Origin: JAOPZW01 sp963835295 | GTDB lineage: Bacteria; Actinomycetota; Thermoleophilia; Solirubrobacterales; Solirubrobacteraceae | NCBI GenBank assembly: GCA_963835295.1 | Contig: CAWIEX010000015.1 | Coordinates: 62,001-126,000 of the forward strand | Direction: 5' to 3' | DNA: 64,000 bases | Shown here: positions 49,377 to 58,163 of the stretch, one piece after another | Layout: every line of letters starts with the position of its first letter | How positions within the stretch are numbered: position 1 is the stretch's first letter | Program-made: the position numbers and the translations under genes | Notes under the pieces: model-generated | What the model was told of the DNA's origin: nothing | Seen by the model: only the letters and a program-made list of their open reading frames with translations | Databases searched by the model: none

Positions 49377-50174
49377 ATGGACGTCCTCAGGCGCAGCAAC
49401 GTGCAGGTTCACGGTCCCGGCGACGCGCCGCCGATGGTCTTCAGCCACGGCTTCGGCTGCGATCAGAACATGTGGCGCTACGTGTGGCCCGAGTTCGCCG
49501 ACGAGTACCGCGTGGTGCTCTTCGACCACGTCGGCCACGGGCGCTCGGACCGCTCGGCCTTCGATCCCGCGCGGTACGCGACGCTCGACGGCTACGCGCG
49601 CGACGTGCTCGACATCATCGAGGCGCTCGACCTCGAGGACGTCGTCTACGTCGGGCACTCCGTCAGCGCGATGATCGGCGTGCTCGCCTCGAACATGGAG
49701 CCCGAGCGCTTCGCACAGCTCGTCCTGATCGGGCCGTCGCCGCGCTATGTCGACGAGGGCGACTACGTCGGCGGGTTCTCGGCGCAGGACATCGAGGGGC
49801 TGCTCGCCTCGCTGGACAGCAACTACCTCGGCTGGTCGAGCGCCATGGCGCCCGCCATCATGGGCAATCCCGACCGCCCGGAGCTCGGCGAGGAGCTGCA
49901 CAACAGCTTCTGCGCCACCGATCCCGAGATCGCCCGGCACTTCGCGCGGGTGACCTTCCTGTCGGACAACCGCGCCGACCTCGCGCTCGCGCGCACCCCG
50001 GCCCTGGTCCTGCAGTGCAGCGACGACGCGATCGCACCGACCGTGGTCGGCGAGTTCGTGCACAGCCAGCTGCCCGACAGCCGCTTCCGACAGCTGCGGG
50101 CCACCGGGCACTGCCCGAACCTCAGCGCGCCGCAGGAGACGGTCGAGGCCATCCGGGAGTTCGTCTCAGCGTGA
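49377..50174 (+). CDS. rsbQ: RsbQ-like alpha/beta hydrolase
   Basis: The 265-residue protein is close to Bacillus subtilis RsbQ along its whole length: FSHGFGCDQNMWRYVWPEF, VVLFDHVGHGRSD, YATLDGYARDVLDIIEALDL, nucleophile Ser in VYVGHSVSAMIGVLAS, acid in LQCSDDAIAPTVVGEF, and His in ATGHCPNLSAPQETV. RsbQ is thought to produce or bind a small hydrophobic signal needed by the phosphatase RsbP. The next gene, overlapping by 4 bases, is exactly such a PAS-PP2C phosphatase, so this is a genuine RsbQP-type energy-stress module. Confidence 0.9.
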   Translation: MDVLRRSNVQVHGPGDAPPMVFSHGFGCDQNMWRYVWPEFADEYRVVLFDHVGHGRSDRSAFDPARYATLDGYARDVLDIIEALDLEDVVYVGHSVSAMIGVLASNMEPERFAQLVLIGPSPRYVDEGDYVGGFSAQDIEGLLASLDSNYLGWSSAMAPAIMGNPDRPELGEELHNSFCATDPEIARHFARVTFLSDNRADLALARTPALVLQCSDDAIAPTVVGEFVHSQLPDSRFRQLRATGHCPNLSAPQETVEAIREFVSA

Positions 50175-51310
50175 GCGAGCTCGAGGACGTCCTCGCGGAC
50201 TCCGCCGAGGAGCTCTTCGAGGACGCGCCGTGCGGCTACCTGACGACCGGGCTCGACGGGCGGATCGTCAAGGTCAACCGGACCTTCGAGACGTGGACGG
50301 GGCTCACCCGGGCCGAGCTGATCGGCACGCGCCGGTTCATGGACCTGCTCTCGCCGGGCGGGCGGATCTTCTACGAGACGCACCTGCTGCCGCTGCTGCT
50401 CATGCAGGGCTGGGTTCGCGAGATCGCCGTCGAGCTGAGGGGCGCCGAGGGCAAGGCCCTGCCGGCGCTCGTCAACGCCGTGCTGCGCCGCGACGCCGCG
50501 GGGGAGCCGCGCGCGATCCGCGTGACCGTCTTCGACGCGACCGACCGCAGGCGCTACGAGGAGGAGTTGCTGCGCGCCCGTAACCGCGAGCACGAGATCG
50601 CGCGCCGCCTGCAGGAGAGCCTGCTCGAGGGAGCGCTGACCGACGACGCGCGCCTGCCCACGGGTATCGCCTACGTGCCCTCGGCCAGCGGCCTCCAGGT
50701 CGGCGGCGACTGGTACGACGCCTTCGCGGTCGCCGAGGACCGCATCGCGCTCGTGGTCGGCGACGTGGTCGGCCACGGCCTCGAGGCCGCCGCCACGATG
50801 GGCCAGTTGCGCAGCGCCATCCGCGCCCTGGCCTCGACGGGACTGCACCCCGGCGCATTGCTGGGGGCCATGGACGCCTACGCCCATCGCCACGACGTCG
50901 GCCGCATCGCGACGGTCGCCTACGCCGAGGTCGACGTGGCTCGCGGCGCGATGGTGCTGGCCTGCGCCGGCCACATGCCGCCGGCCCTCATCGTCCCCGG
51001 CGAGCCCGCGCGCTACGTCATGGAAGGGCGCTCCGCCCCGCTCGACGTCTTTCCGACGTCGACCGCGCGTCCTCAGGGCGAGGTCTGCTTCCCCGCCGGC
51101 GCGCTGCTCGTGTTCTTCACCGACGGCCTCATCGAGCGCGTCGGCCAGCCGCTCGACGATTCCCTCGACGCGCTGCTGGCCGAGCTCGACCGCCGCCGCG
51201 AGCGCCCGCCGCAGGCGCTGGCCGACGAGGTCACGGCGGCCATGCTGGACGGCGTGGAGGCCAAGGACGACGCGTGCCTCGTCGCGGCTCGATGGACGGG
51301 CCCGCGTTGA
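50171..51310 (+). CDS. rsbP: RsbP-like PAS-domain PP2C phosphatase
   Basis: The 379-residue protein has an N-terminal PAS domain (LFEDAPCGYLTTGLDGRIVK, FMDLLSPGGRIFYETHLLPL) to about residue 130, a coiled segment (RRRYEEELLRARNREHEIAR), and a SpoIIE/PP2C domain with VGGDWYDAFAVAEDRIALVV, GDVVGHGLEAAATMGQLR, CAGHMPPALIVPGEP and FFTDGLIERVG. In Bacillus RsbP dephosphorylates the anti-anti-sigma factor RsbV under energy stress. GTG at 50171 overlaps the rsbQ stop. No RsbV/RsbW or sigma-B-type gene is in the window; its partner must be elsewhere. Confidence 0.9.
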   Translation: MSELEDVLADSAEELFEDAPCGYLTTGLDGRIVKVNRTFETWTGLTRAELIGTRRFMDLLSPGGRIFYETHLLPLLLMQGWVREIAVELRGAEGKALPALVNAVLRRDAAGEPRAIRVTVFDATDRRRYEEELLRARNREHEIARRLQESLLEGALTDDARLPTGIAYVPSASGLQVGGDWYDAFAVAEDRIALVVGDVVGHGLEAAATMGQLRSAIRALASTGLHPGALLGAMDAYAHRHDVGRIATVAYAEVDVARGAMVLACAGHMPPALIVPGEPARYVMEGRSAPLDVFPTSTARPQGEVCFPAGALLVFFTDGLIERVGQPLDDSLDALLAELDRRRERPPQALADEVTAAMLDGVEAKDDACLVAARWTGPR

Positions 51311-51317
51311 GCCCCTG

Positions 51318-52645
51318 TCACACGCCCTGGGTCTGCAGCCAGAGCTCGAGCAGGCCCAGCTGCCACAGGCTGTTGCCCTGAAGCGTCGTGAGGTGCTCGT
51401 TGGGCTCGGCGAGCATGCGGTCGACCCACGCGGGGTCGAAGAGGGCGCGGTCGCGCGCCGCCGGGGCGTGCAGCGCCTCGCGCACCAGCTCGATGTAGGC
51501 GCCCTCGAGGTGGCTGAGCGCGGGCACGGGGAAGTAGCCCTTGGGGCGGTCGATGACCTCGGCCGGCAGCACGCGCCGCGCGGCGTCCTTGAGCACGCCC
51601 TTGCCCTCGTGGGCGAGCTTGAGCGCCGGCGGGCAGGCCGCGGCGAGCTCGACGAGGTCGTGGTCGAGGAACGGCGTGCGCGCCTCGAGGCCGAAGGCCA
51701 TCGTCATGTTGTCCACGCGCTTGACCGGGTCGTCGACGAGCATCACCTCGCTGTCCAGGCGCAGCGCGCGGTCCACGGGGCCATCGGCGCCGGGGCGCGC
51801 GAAGTGCTCGGCGGCGAAGCGCCGGCTGACGTCCTCGTCGAGGCGCCCGCCGTCGCCCAGCAGGCCGACGAGCGCGTCGTGGTCGCGGTCGAAGAACTCG
51901 GCGGCGTAGGCCTGCAGGCCGTCGTCGTCGGCCTCGGGCAGAGGCTGATAGCCGAACTCGTCGCCCTCGCGGCCGCCCGCGGCGGGGAAGCCGACGCTGA
52001 AGGTCTGAAGCCCCCGCTGACCGGCCTGCGCGAGCAGGGCGACGATCAGGCTCGAGTCCAGGCCGCCTGAGAGCAGGACGCCGACGGGGACGTCGGCCAC
52101 CATGCGGCGATCGACCGCGATGCGCAGCGCCTCGAGCATCGCGTCCTGCCAGTCCTCGGGCGCCCAGCCGGCCCGCGCTCGGTCGCGCGCGAAGGGCGGG
52201 TCCCGTACAGCGGCTTCACGCCGAGGCGGTCGCGCGCGAGCACGAGCCGGCCACTGTCGCGCTCGGCGACGGCGAAGGCGAACATGCCCTTGAAGCGCTC
52301 GACGCAGCCCTCGCCCCAGTGGCTGCAGGACTTCAGCACGACCTCGGTGTCGTTGTCGGAGAAGAAGCGCAGGCCCGCGGCCTCGAGCTCGGCCCGCAGC
52401 TCGCGATGGTTGTAGATGCAGCCGTTGAAGACGACCGCCAGCCCCAGCTCGGGGTCGACCATCGGCTGCGCGCCGCGCTCGGAGAGGTCGATGATCCGCA
52501 GCCGGCGATGAGCGAGGGCGACCCTGCCGTGCGCCCACCCACCCGAGCCGTCCGGGCCGCGGGGCGCCATCGCGTCGGCCATCCGGTCCACCAGGGCGAT
52601 GTCGGCCGGGCCGTCGAACGACAGCTCCCCCGCGACGCCGCACAC
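51318..52645 (-). pseudogene. Asparagine-synthase-like amidotransferase lacking two internal blocks
   Basis: GTG 52645 starts a class II glutaminase (catalytic Cys in MCGVAGELSFDG, RGPDGSGGW, FNGCIYNHRELRAELEAAGL, LARDRLGVKPLYGT). Near 52200 the frame changes and jumps to DPPFARDRARAGWAPEDWQD; about 60 residues that normally link the domains are absent. The synthetase P-loop LLSGGLDSSLIVALLAQAG is intact. A second gap follows EGDEFGY, where the next 60 or more residues up to the WYPPL region are missing, before VDNMTMAFGLEARTPFLDH and the normal C-terminus. It resembles the NAGGN-type asparagine-synthase family. As it stands it cannot be functional. Confidence 0.75.
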
Positions 52646-52648
52646 GGC

Positions 52649-53272
52649 TCAGGTCCCCAGCGTCCGCACGTCGGCGGCGGTCGCCGCGACACCGTCGTGC
52701 TCGCGGTGCGCGGTCGCCGCGCGCACCAGGGCGGCGAAGAGCGCCGCGTGGGGGGTGTCGTGGACGAGCGACTCGGCGTGCCATTGCACGCCGAGCGCGA
52801 AGTGCTGCCCATCGGTCTCGACGGCCTCGATGACGCCGTCCGGCGACCAGGCGACCACATGCAACCCCGTCCCCACCCGCTCGGTGGCCTGGTGGTGGAA
52901 GGAGTTGACGTCGAGCCGCTCGCTGCCGAGCAGCCCGCGCAGGCGGCTGGAGCCCTCGACGCGCACCGCGTGCGTGGCGAAGCGCCCCGGCCGCGTCTGG
53001 CGATGAGCGACCGACCCGTCGACGCGATCGGGCAGGTGCTGGCACAGCGTCCCGCCGCGCGAGACGTTGAGCAGCTGCATCCCCCGGCAGATGGCGAGCA
53101 CCGGGAGCCCGCGCGCCTGCGCGTGGCGCAGGAGGGCGAGCTCGAAGCGGTCGATGTCCGGGAAGGTCGGGCCGAGCTCGGGATGGGGATCGGCACCGTA
53201 GAACGACGGATCGAGGTCCGGCCCGCCGGCGACCACCGTCGGGCCCAACCTGCCCCTGCAGGTGCAGCACAA
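52649..53272 (-). CDS. Gamma-glutamyl (class C26) amidohydrolase, N-terminus missing
   Basis: The readable part is a class I glutaminase-like hydrolase: VVAGGPDLDPSFYGADPHPE, the nucleophile Cys in VLAICRGMQLLNVSRGG, and the His/Glu end HFALGVQWHAESLVHDT. PuuD-type relatives release glutamate from gamma-glutamyl amines. The usual first 60 residues (start of the fold before the GGxD loop) are absent; the ORF begins at a TTG with no good signal, directly after the methyltransferase gene stop. It is probably an N-terminally deleted gene. It stays in the same unit as the upstream flavoprotein and methyltransferase genes. Confidence 0.68.
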   Translation of the reverse strand: MCCTCRGRLGPTVVAGGPDLDPSFYGADPHPELGPTFPDIDRFELALLRHAQARGLPVLAICRGMQLLNVSRGGTLCQHLPDRVDGSVAHRQTRPGRFATHAVRVEGSSRLRGLLGSERLDVNSFHHQATERVGTGLHVVAWSPDGVIEAVETDGQHFALGVQWHAESLVHDTPHAALFAALVRAATAHREHDGVAATAADVRTLGT

Positions 53273-53329
53273 CGCCGAGGACGCCGGCGCCGGGCCGTCA
53301 CCGTCCGACGAGGACGACGACGACCAGGG

Positions 53330-54376
53330 CTAGGCCTCGGCTTCGGCGGCCGCCCAGCCGCCCATGACCTCCGTGCCGCCCGTCGGCGTGCCGAGGACCG
53401 GGTGCAGGTCGATGGCCGGCGAGTTGCGGCTGGCCGCCGTCGTGCGCCCGAGGGCCTCGGCCATCGCGCGCACGTGGTGCGGGCCGGCGCCGCAGCAGAT
53501 GCCGATGTAGTCGACGCCGACGTCGCGGGCGCGCAGCGCGAAGTCCGCCATCTCGAACCGCGTGCACTGAAACGGCTCGAGCGCGATCGGGAACGCGTGC
53601 AGGCCGTCTGCCGTGGTCAGCGCCTCGAAGGCCGGCGCCGCCGGCGAGGTCCGGTACGGGACCGGCTGGGCCGCCACCGCGACGTCGACCGCGGCGCGGA
53701 TGCGCTCGAGCAGCGGGAGCATCGTCTCCGGGCCGCGCGAGCAGTTCAGCCCGACGACGGTCGCGCCGCGGTCGGCCAGGATCCGGCATGCCTCCACGTA
53801 GTCGTAGCCGTCGTAGGTCGTCGCCTCCTGGACGCTCGCGAAGGTGACCATGGCCGGCAGGCCGAGCTCCTGGCACACCTCCAGGCCGATGAGGGCCTCC
53901 CCCACGTAGTCGTTGGTCTCGGCGATGACGAAGTCCACGCCCTCTTGCGCCGCCCAGCCGAGCTGCTCCTCGTACTGCGCGCGGACCACGGCCCCCGACG
54001 CCTCCGGCTCGGAGGGGTCGTAGGCCCAGGTGTTGCAGATGTTGCCGGCCACCAGCGCGCCCCCCTCGGCGGCGATCTCGTTGGCGATCCGCACCGCTTG
54101 GCGGTTCATCTCCTCGAGGTCGTCGGCGCGCCCGACGCCGCGCAGCTTGTCGCGATGGGCGTAGTAGGTCAGCGCGACCATCACGTCGGAGCCCGCGCGC
54201 AGGAACTCTCGGTGCAGCTGGCGCAGCGCCTCGGGCTCGTCGAGGATCACCTCCGGGACGAACGGGCCCGCCTTGACGTAGCCGCGGCGCTCGAGCTCGA
54301 AGACGTAGCCCTCGGCGCCGAGCACCACCCCGTCAGCGAGACGCTGCTGCAGGGTCCGTGGCGATGGACGTGCCAT
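53330..54376 (-). CDS. Homocysteine S-methyltransferase family protein (copy 1)
   Basis: The 348-residue protein has a Zn-dependent methyltransferase barrel: VVLGAEGYVFELERRGYVKA, FLRAGSDVMVALTYYAHRDK, EGGALVAGNICNT, the first Zn Cys in VVGLNCSRGPETM, and the Cys pair in YIGICCGAGPHHVRAMAEAL. Members move a methyl group from betaine or S-methylmethionine to homocysteine. It overlaps the upstream flavoprotein gene by 44 bases. A second copy sits at 60242; the two agree through most motifs, so the island has two related methyl-transfer steps. Confidence 0.86.
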   Translation of the reverse strand: MARPSPRTLQQRLADGVVLGAEGYVFELERRGYVKAGPFVPEVILDEPEALRQLHREFLRAGSDVMVALTYYAHRDKLRGVGRADDLEEMNRQAVRIANEIAAEGGALVAGNICNTWAYDPSEPEASGAVVRAQYEEQLGWAAQEGVDFVIAETNDYVGEALIGLEVCQELGLPAMVTFASVQEATTYDGYDYVEACRILADRGATVVGLNCSRGPETMLPLLERIRAAVDVAVAAQPVPYRTSPAAPAFEALTTADGLHAFPIALEPFQCTRFEMADFALRARDVGVDYIGICCGAGPHHVRAMAEALGRTTAASRNSPAIDLHPVLGTPTGGTEVMGGWAAAEAEA

Positions 54377-55559
54377 CGATCCTCCCTTCGGTCAGGAATC
54401 GGCCCGGGTCGAAGCGGGCGATGTCATAGACGGTGGCGCCCTGCACGGCGAGCCCGGCGAGCACACGCCCCACCCACGGAGCGAACTTGTAGCCGGTGCC
54501 GCGCCAGCCGACGCCCACGAAGGCGTTGGCCACGCCCGGGACCGCGCCGAGCACGAAGTCGTCGTCGGCCACGAGGTCGTAGTCGCACTGGTCGACGTCC
54601 TCCACGTCGCTGACGTCGGCGTCGCGCAGCCCTGGCGCGCATTGCTCGACGAAGCTCTGGATGCTGTCGATCGCCGTGCTGCTGCGGGGCATGTCGGGCG
54701 GGTTGTAGTAGCCGATCTTCACGGCCTCGACGAGCCCGTCGACGATCGGGTGGCAATAGATCCCGGTGTCCAGGTAGGCGACCACCGGCATGGCGCCGGC
54801 CGTGAAGCGCCCGCGCGCGCCCGCGGGCGGGACGAAGTACTTCGCCTCGCTCGGGCGGTCGCGGGCCAGCGGGACCTCCAGGCGGCACTCGGGCAGCAGC
54901 GAGAGGACGTCGTTCGTGCCGTGCCCGGCGGTGACGACGAGCGATCGCGTCGAGAGCTCCGCGCGGTCGGTGCCGACTCGCAGCAGGGCGCCGTCGCGCT
55001 CGATGGACATCGTCTCGACGCCCTCGAGGACGCGCACCCCCCGCGCGGCGAGCGCGGCCATCAGCGCCCCGGTGACGGCGGGCAGGTCGACCACGCCGGC
55101 GTCCGCGTCCAGGCGGCCGATGTCGGCGTCGAGGAATCCGAAGCGCTCGCGCAACGCGGCGCCGTCGAAGGACTGCGTGCGCAGGCCGATGCTCCTCAGC
55201 GTCTCGTGGCTGCGCTGCGCGTAGGTGTCGGCCAGGTCGGGGGTGACCGAGCGCTTGGCCACGTTCAGGCACCCGCAGCGCACGAGCGCTCGCGTGGCGG
55301 TGTGCAGCTCGAAGGCGCCCCACAGGCGGAAGGCCTCGTGGGCCAGGCGGGCGTAGGTTGGGTCCAGATAGTCGTTGCGAAAGGAGCGCGTGCGGCCGAA
55401 CGACGCCGTCATCGGATCGCCGATCCGCCCGCGCTCGAGCACGACGACCCGCCCGACCCGCTCCGACGCGTGATACGCCGTGAACAGCCCCATGACGCCG
55501 CCCCCGACCACGACGAGGTCGCAGTCACCGTCGACGCACTGGCCGGGCCGGGCGCTCAT
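54333..55559 (-). CDS. Sarcosine-oxidase-like FAD-dependent amine oxidase
   Basis: The 408-residue DAO-type flavoprotein has the dinucleotide motif DLVVVGGGVMGLFTAYHASE near the N-terminus, SFGRTRSFRNDYLDPTYARL as in monomeric sarcosine oxidases, and a Cys in VDQCDYDLVADDDFVLGAVP that aligns with their covalent-FAD Cys. The end is GVGWRGTGYKFAPWVGRVLA. It should oxidise an N-methyl or secondary amine, giving formaldehyde and peroxide. Its ATG at 55559 overlaps the start region of the divergent P450 gene, leaving no space for promoters. It is followed by methyltransferase copy 1, a fitting partner for demethylation. Confidence 0.84.
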   Translation of the reverse strand: MSARPGQCVDGDCDLVVVGGGVMGLFTAYHASERVGRVVVLERGRIGDPMTASFGRTRSFRNDYLDPTYARLAHEAFRLWGAFELHTATRALVRCGCLNVAKRSVTPDLADTYAQRSHETLRSIGLRTQSFDGAALRERFGFLDADIGRLDADAGVVDLPAVTGALMAALAARGVRVLEGVETMSIERDGALLRVGTDRAELSTRSLVVTAGHGTNDVLSLLPECRLEVPLARDRPSEAKYFVPPAGARGRFTAGAMPVVAYLDTGIYCHPIVDGLVEAVKIGYYNPPDMPRSSTAIDSIQSFVEQCAPGLRDADVSDVEDVDQCDYDLVADDDFVLGAVPGVANAFVGVGWRGTGYKFAPWVGRVLAGLAVQGATVYDIARFDPGRFLTEGRIDGTSIATDPAAASR

Positions 55560-56663
55560 GCGCTCCTCGCCCGGCTGCGCGAGCGCGCGCCGCTGTCGTG
55601 GGTGCCCGCGCTGGACGGCTGGCTCGTCGTGCGCCGCGACCTCGCGCTGCAGGTCATGGGCGACGCGGCGACGTTCACCGTCGACGACGCGCGCTTCTCG
55701 ACCGGGCGGGTCGTCGGCCCGAGCATGCTCACCCTCGACGGAGACGAGCACCAGCGCCACCGCGCGCCGTTCGCGCGGCCGTTTCGCCTACGGCCCGTCG
55801 GGGAGCGCTTCACCGACGTGGTCGCGGCCGAGGTCGACCGCCTGATCGACGCCATCGAGCCCGCGGGCACGGCCGAGCTGCGGCGCTCGTTCGCCGGCCC
55901 GCTGGCCGCGGCGATCGTGACCCACTCGCTCGGGCTGCCCGAGGCCGACACGGGGGCCGTCCTGGGCTGGTACGACGCCATCGTCGCGGCGGTCACCGAG
56001 GTCACGGCCGGCGGCGAGGTGCCCGCGGCCGGCCGCGCGGCGTTCGCGGAGCTCCAGGCCGCCATCGGGCCGGCGCTCGACCGCGGGCCCGGCTCGTCGC
56101 TGCTGGCCGACGCCGCCGGGGGCCTCGAGCGCTCGGCGGTCATCTCCAACGCCGCGGTCATGCTCTTCGGCGGCATCGAGACGACCGAGGGCATGATCGC
56201 CAACGCGATCATGCACCTGCTGTCGCACCCCGACGAGCTCGCGCTGGTGACGGTGGACCCCGGCCTGCTGGCCAACGCGATCGAGGAGTCCCTGCGGCTC
56301 GAGCCCGCGGCGGCGATGGTGGATCGGTACGCCACGGCCGATGTCGCGCTGGGCGGGGCGGCGATCGCCCGCGGCGACCTCGTCCGGGTCTCGGTCGCCG
56401 CGGCCAACCGCGACCCGGGCGCGTTCGCGGACCCCGACCGCTTCGACGTGCGTCGCGAGAACGCGCGCCAGCACCTGGCCTTTGCGCGCGGGCCCCACGT
56501 GTGCATCGGGATGCACCTCGCGCGCCTGGAGGCGCACACGGCGGTCGGCCGTCTGCTGGAGCGCCTGCCGGGCCTGCGCCTCGATCCGGCGCGCCCCTCG
56601 GCGCCCGCCGGCCTGGTCTTCCGCAAGCCGCCCGCGTTGCACGTCCTCTGGTCCACGGCGTGA
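55470..56663 (+). CDS. Cytochrome P450 (start uncertain)
   Basis: The protein has P450 hallmarks: MLTLDGDEHQRHRAPFARPF, the oxygen-binding helix region LFGGIETTEGMIANAIMHLL, the ExxR motif NAIEESLRLEP, and the haem-Cys loop HLAFARGPHVCIGMHLARLE. This P450 would hydroxylate or N-demethylate a small substrate with electrons from ferredoxin. The only in-frame start I find is GTG 55470, which overlaps the divergent flavoprotein by 90 bases; the normal N-terminus may be missing, or the junction between the two genes deleted. I report it as a CDS with a doubtful start. Confidence 0.75.
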   Translation: MIRREQPHDAAPDHDEVAVTVDALAGPGAHALLARLRERAPLSWVPALDGWLVVRRDLALQVMGDAATFTVDDARFSTGRVVGPSMLTLDGDEHQRHRAPFARPFRLRPVGERFTDVVAAEVDRLIDAIEPAGTAELRRSFAGPLAAAIVTHSLGLPEADTGAVLGWYDAIVAAVTEVTAGGEVPAAGRAAFAELQAAIGPALDRGPGSSLLADAAGGLERSAVISNAAVMLFGGIETTEGMIANAIMHLLSHPDELALVTVDPGLLANAIEESLRLEPAAAMVDRYATADVALGGAAIARGDLVRVSVAAANRDPGAFADPDRFDVRRENARQHLAFARGPHVCIGMHLARLEAHTAVGRLLERLPGLRLDPARPSAPAGLVFRKPPALHVLWSTA

Positions 56664-56712
56664 GACTGAAGTCCAGGGTCCATCAGCGCAATTCGGAGTA
56701 GTTTTGGAGTTG

Positions 56713-57657
56713 ATGAGGGACCCTGATAGTTGGCTCGGCGTCGAGGTGCGCCACCTGGCCGCGCTCGACGCCATCGCGCGGGAGCGCTCGTTCAGCCGCG
56801 CGGCGCGGACGCTCGGCTACACGCAGTCGGCGGTCAGTCAGCAGGTCGCGCTGCTCGAGCGCATCGTGGGGGCGCGGCTCGTCGAGCGCTCGAGCGGACC
56901 GCGTCCGGTCTCGCTGACTCCGGCCGGTGACCTCATGGTCCGCCACGGCCGCCGGGTTGTCGATCAGCTCGCGGCGGCGCGCGCCGACCTCGCGGCGTGG
57001 TCGGCCGGCAGCGCGGGCGAGCTGCGCGTGGGGACCTACCACAGCGTCGGCGCCAAGATCCTGCCGCGCGTGGTCGGCCGGCTCTCGGCCGCGCTGCCCG
57101 ACGTGAACGTCGCGCTGGTCGAGACGCCGGACGAGGGCCAGCTGCTGCGCCTCGTGGAGCGCGCCGAGCTCGACGTCAGCTTCATGCTCTACCCGCTGGC
57201 CGACGGCCCCTTCGTCGCCGTCGAGCTGCTGCGCGACCCCTTCCTGCTGCTCGTCGCGGAGGACTCGCCGCTGGGGGCCGAGGGCCGGCGACCGACGATG
57301 GCCGACGTGGTGGCGCTCGATCTCATCGCCTACGACCGCGTGCGCGACGCGACGCGGCCCGAGACCCACCTGCGCGGGACGCCGCGCGTCGTCTTTCGCT
57401 CCAACGACGACGAGACGATCCACGGGCTCGTCGCCGCGGGCATGGGTGCGGCCCTGCTGCCCCGGCTCAGCGTCGACGCCGGCCACCCCGGCGTGCGCGC
57501 CGTCGAGCTCGACATCGGCGTGCCGCCGAGGCTCATCGGCCTCGCCTGGCATCGCGATCGCGACCTGCTGCCCGCCGCGCGCGAGTTCGTGGCGACGACC
57601 GAGCGCGTCTGCGCGGAGCTCGCGGGCGAGCAGCCGGTCGGCGCCCATGGCCTTTAG
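56713..57657 (+). CDS. LysR-family transcriptional regulator
   Basis: The 314-residue protein has the HTH LAALDAIARERSFSRAARTL with GYTQSAVSQQVALLERIVGA, then a substrate domain (LRVGTYHSVGAKILPRVVGR). ATG 56713 is preceded by TAGTTT 8 bases upstream, and an imperfect inverted repeat (CAGGGTCC / GGACCCTG) spans the start region. It lies between the P450 and the cysteine-dioxygenase-like gene, whose stop it overlaps by 2 bases (convergent). It probably controls part of the metabolic island, possibly the P450 and flavoprotein genes. Confidence 0.86.
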   Translation: MRDPDSWLGVEVRHLAALDAIARERSFSRAARTLGYTQSAVSQQVALLERIVGARLVERSSGPRPVSLTPAGDLMVRHGRRVVDQLAAARADLAAWSAGSAGELRVGTYHSVGAKILPRVVGRLSAALPDVNVALVETPDEGQLLRLVERAELDVSFMLYPLADGPFVAVELLRDPFLLLVAEDSPLGAEGRRPTMADVVALDLIAYDRVRDATRPETHLRGTPRVVFRSNDDETIHGLVAAGMGAALLPRLSVDAGHPGVRAVELDIGVPPRLIGLAWHRDRDLLPAAREFVATTERVCAELAGEQPVGAHGL

Positions 57658-58163
57658 GCGGCCGACTCGAGCGGCCGCAGCTCCTCGGCGCTGGAGATCG
57701 AGCGGCGCCGCAGCGTGCCGTCAGCGTCCACCTCGTAGGCGCCCATCCGCCACAGCGGCGGCGAGTAAGCGTGGATGGATACAGCGAGCGCGGCCGTGTC
57801 CTGACGCATCCGATGGACGTGGGATGCGTCGAAGTCGAACGTCTCGCCGGTGCGATGGCGCAGTTGGCGCGGCGGCCCGCACACCACGAGGCGCTCCTCG
57901 ATGATCTCTCCCTCCACGACGGCGACGGCGCCCCGCGAGACGTCGTGATCGTGGAAGCCGGTGTCGTTGCCGCTGGCCCAGGTGATGACCCAGATGTCGA
58001 CGTGGTCGTCGCGCCAGAGCTGCTCGAAATGGCGCTCCGGGGTGTCGCTGCGCACGAGCGGGCACCACTGCCCCGGATCGGCGGCGATGCGCCCGACCAG
58101 CTCGCGCAGCTCGCCGACGGCGAGATCGCGCTGGAGCGTCGTGTCGCGAGGGACCGTGGTCAT
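57654..58163 (-). CDS. Cysteine-dioxygenase-family cupin
   Basis: The 169-residue protein has the thiol-dioxygenase cupin pattern: IWVITWASGNDTGFHDHDVS with His71 and His73, and the third His in FDASHVHRMRQ near residue 115-117. These bind Fe(II) and oxidise a thiol to a sulfinate. The family includes cysteine and mercaptopropionate dioxygenases; substrate residues cannot be fixed by eye. It is coupled to the upstream amidohydrolase (ATGA overlap). In this island it suggests that the substrate or a product carries a thiol. Confidence 0.84.
   Translation of the reverse strand: MTTVPRDTTLQRDLAVGELRELVGRIAADPGQWCPLVRSDTPERHFEQLWRDDHVDIWVITWASGNDTGFHDHDVSRGAVAVVEGEIIEERLVVCGPPRQLRHRTGETFDFDASHVHRMRQDTAALAVSIHAYSPPLWRMGAYEVDADGTLRRRSISSAEELRPLESAA

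Noticed and set aside
53250..53332. Plus-strand C-terminal tail ending in Asp-rich residues and TAG, possible end of another gene
   Set aside because: It is short, has no body, and overlaps the C26 and methyltransferase genes. It may be debris from a deletion but cannot be called a gene.
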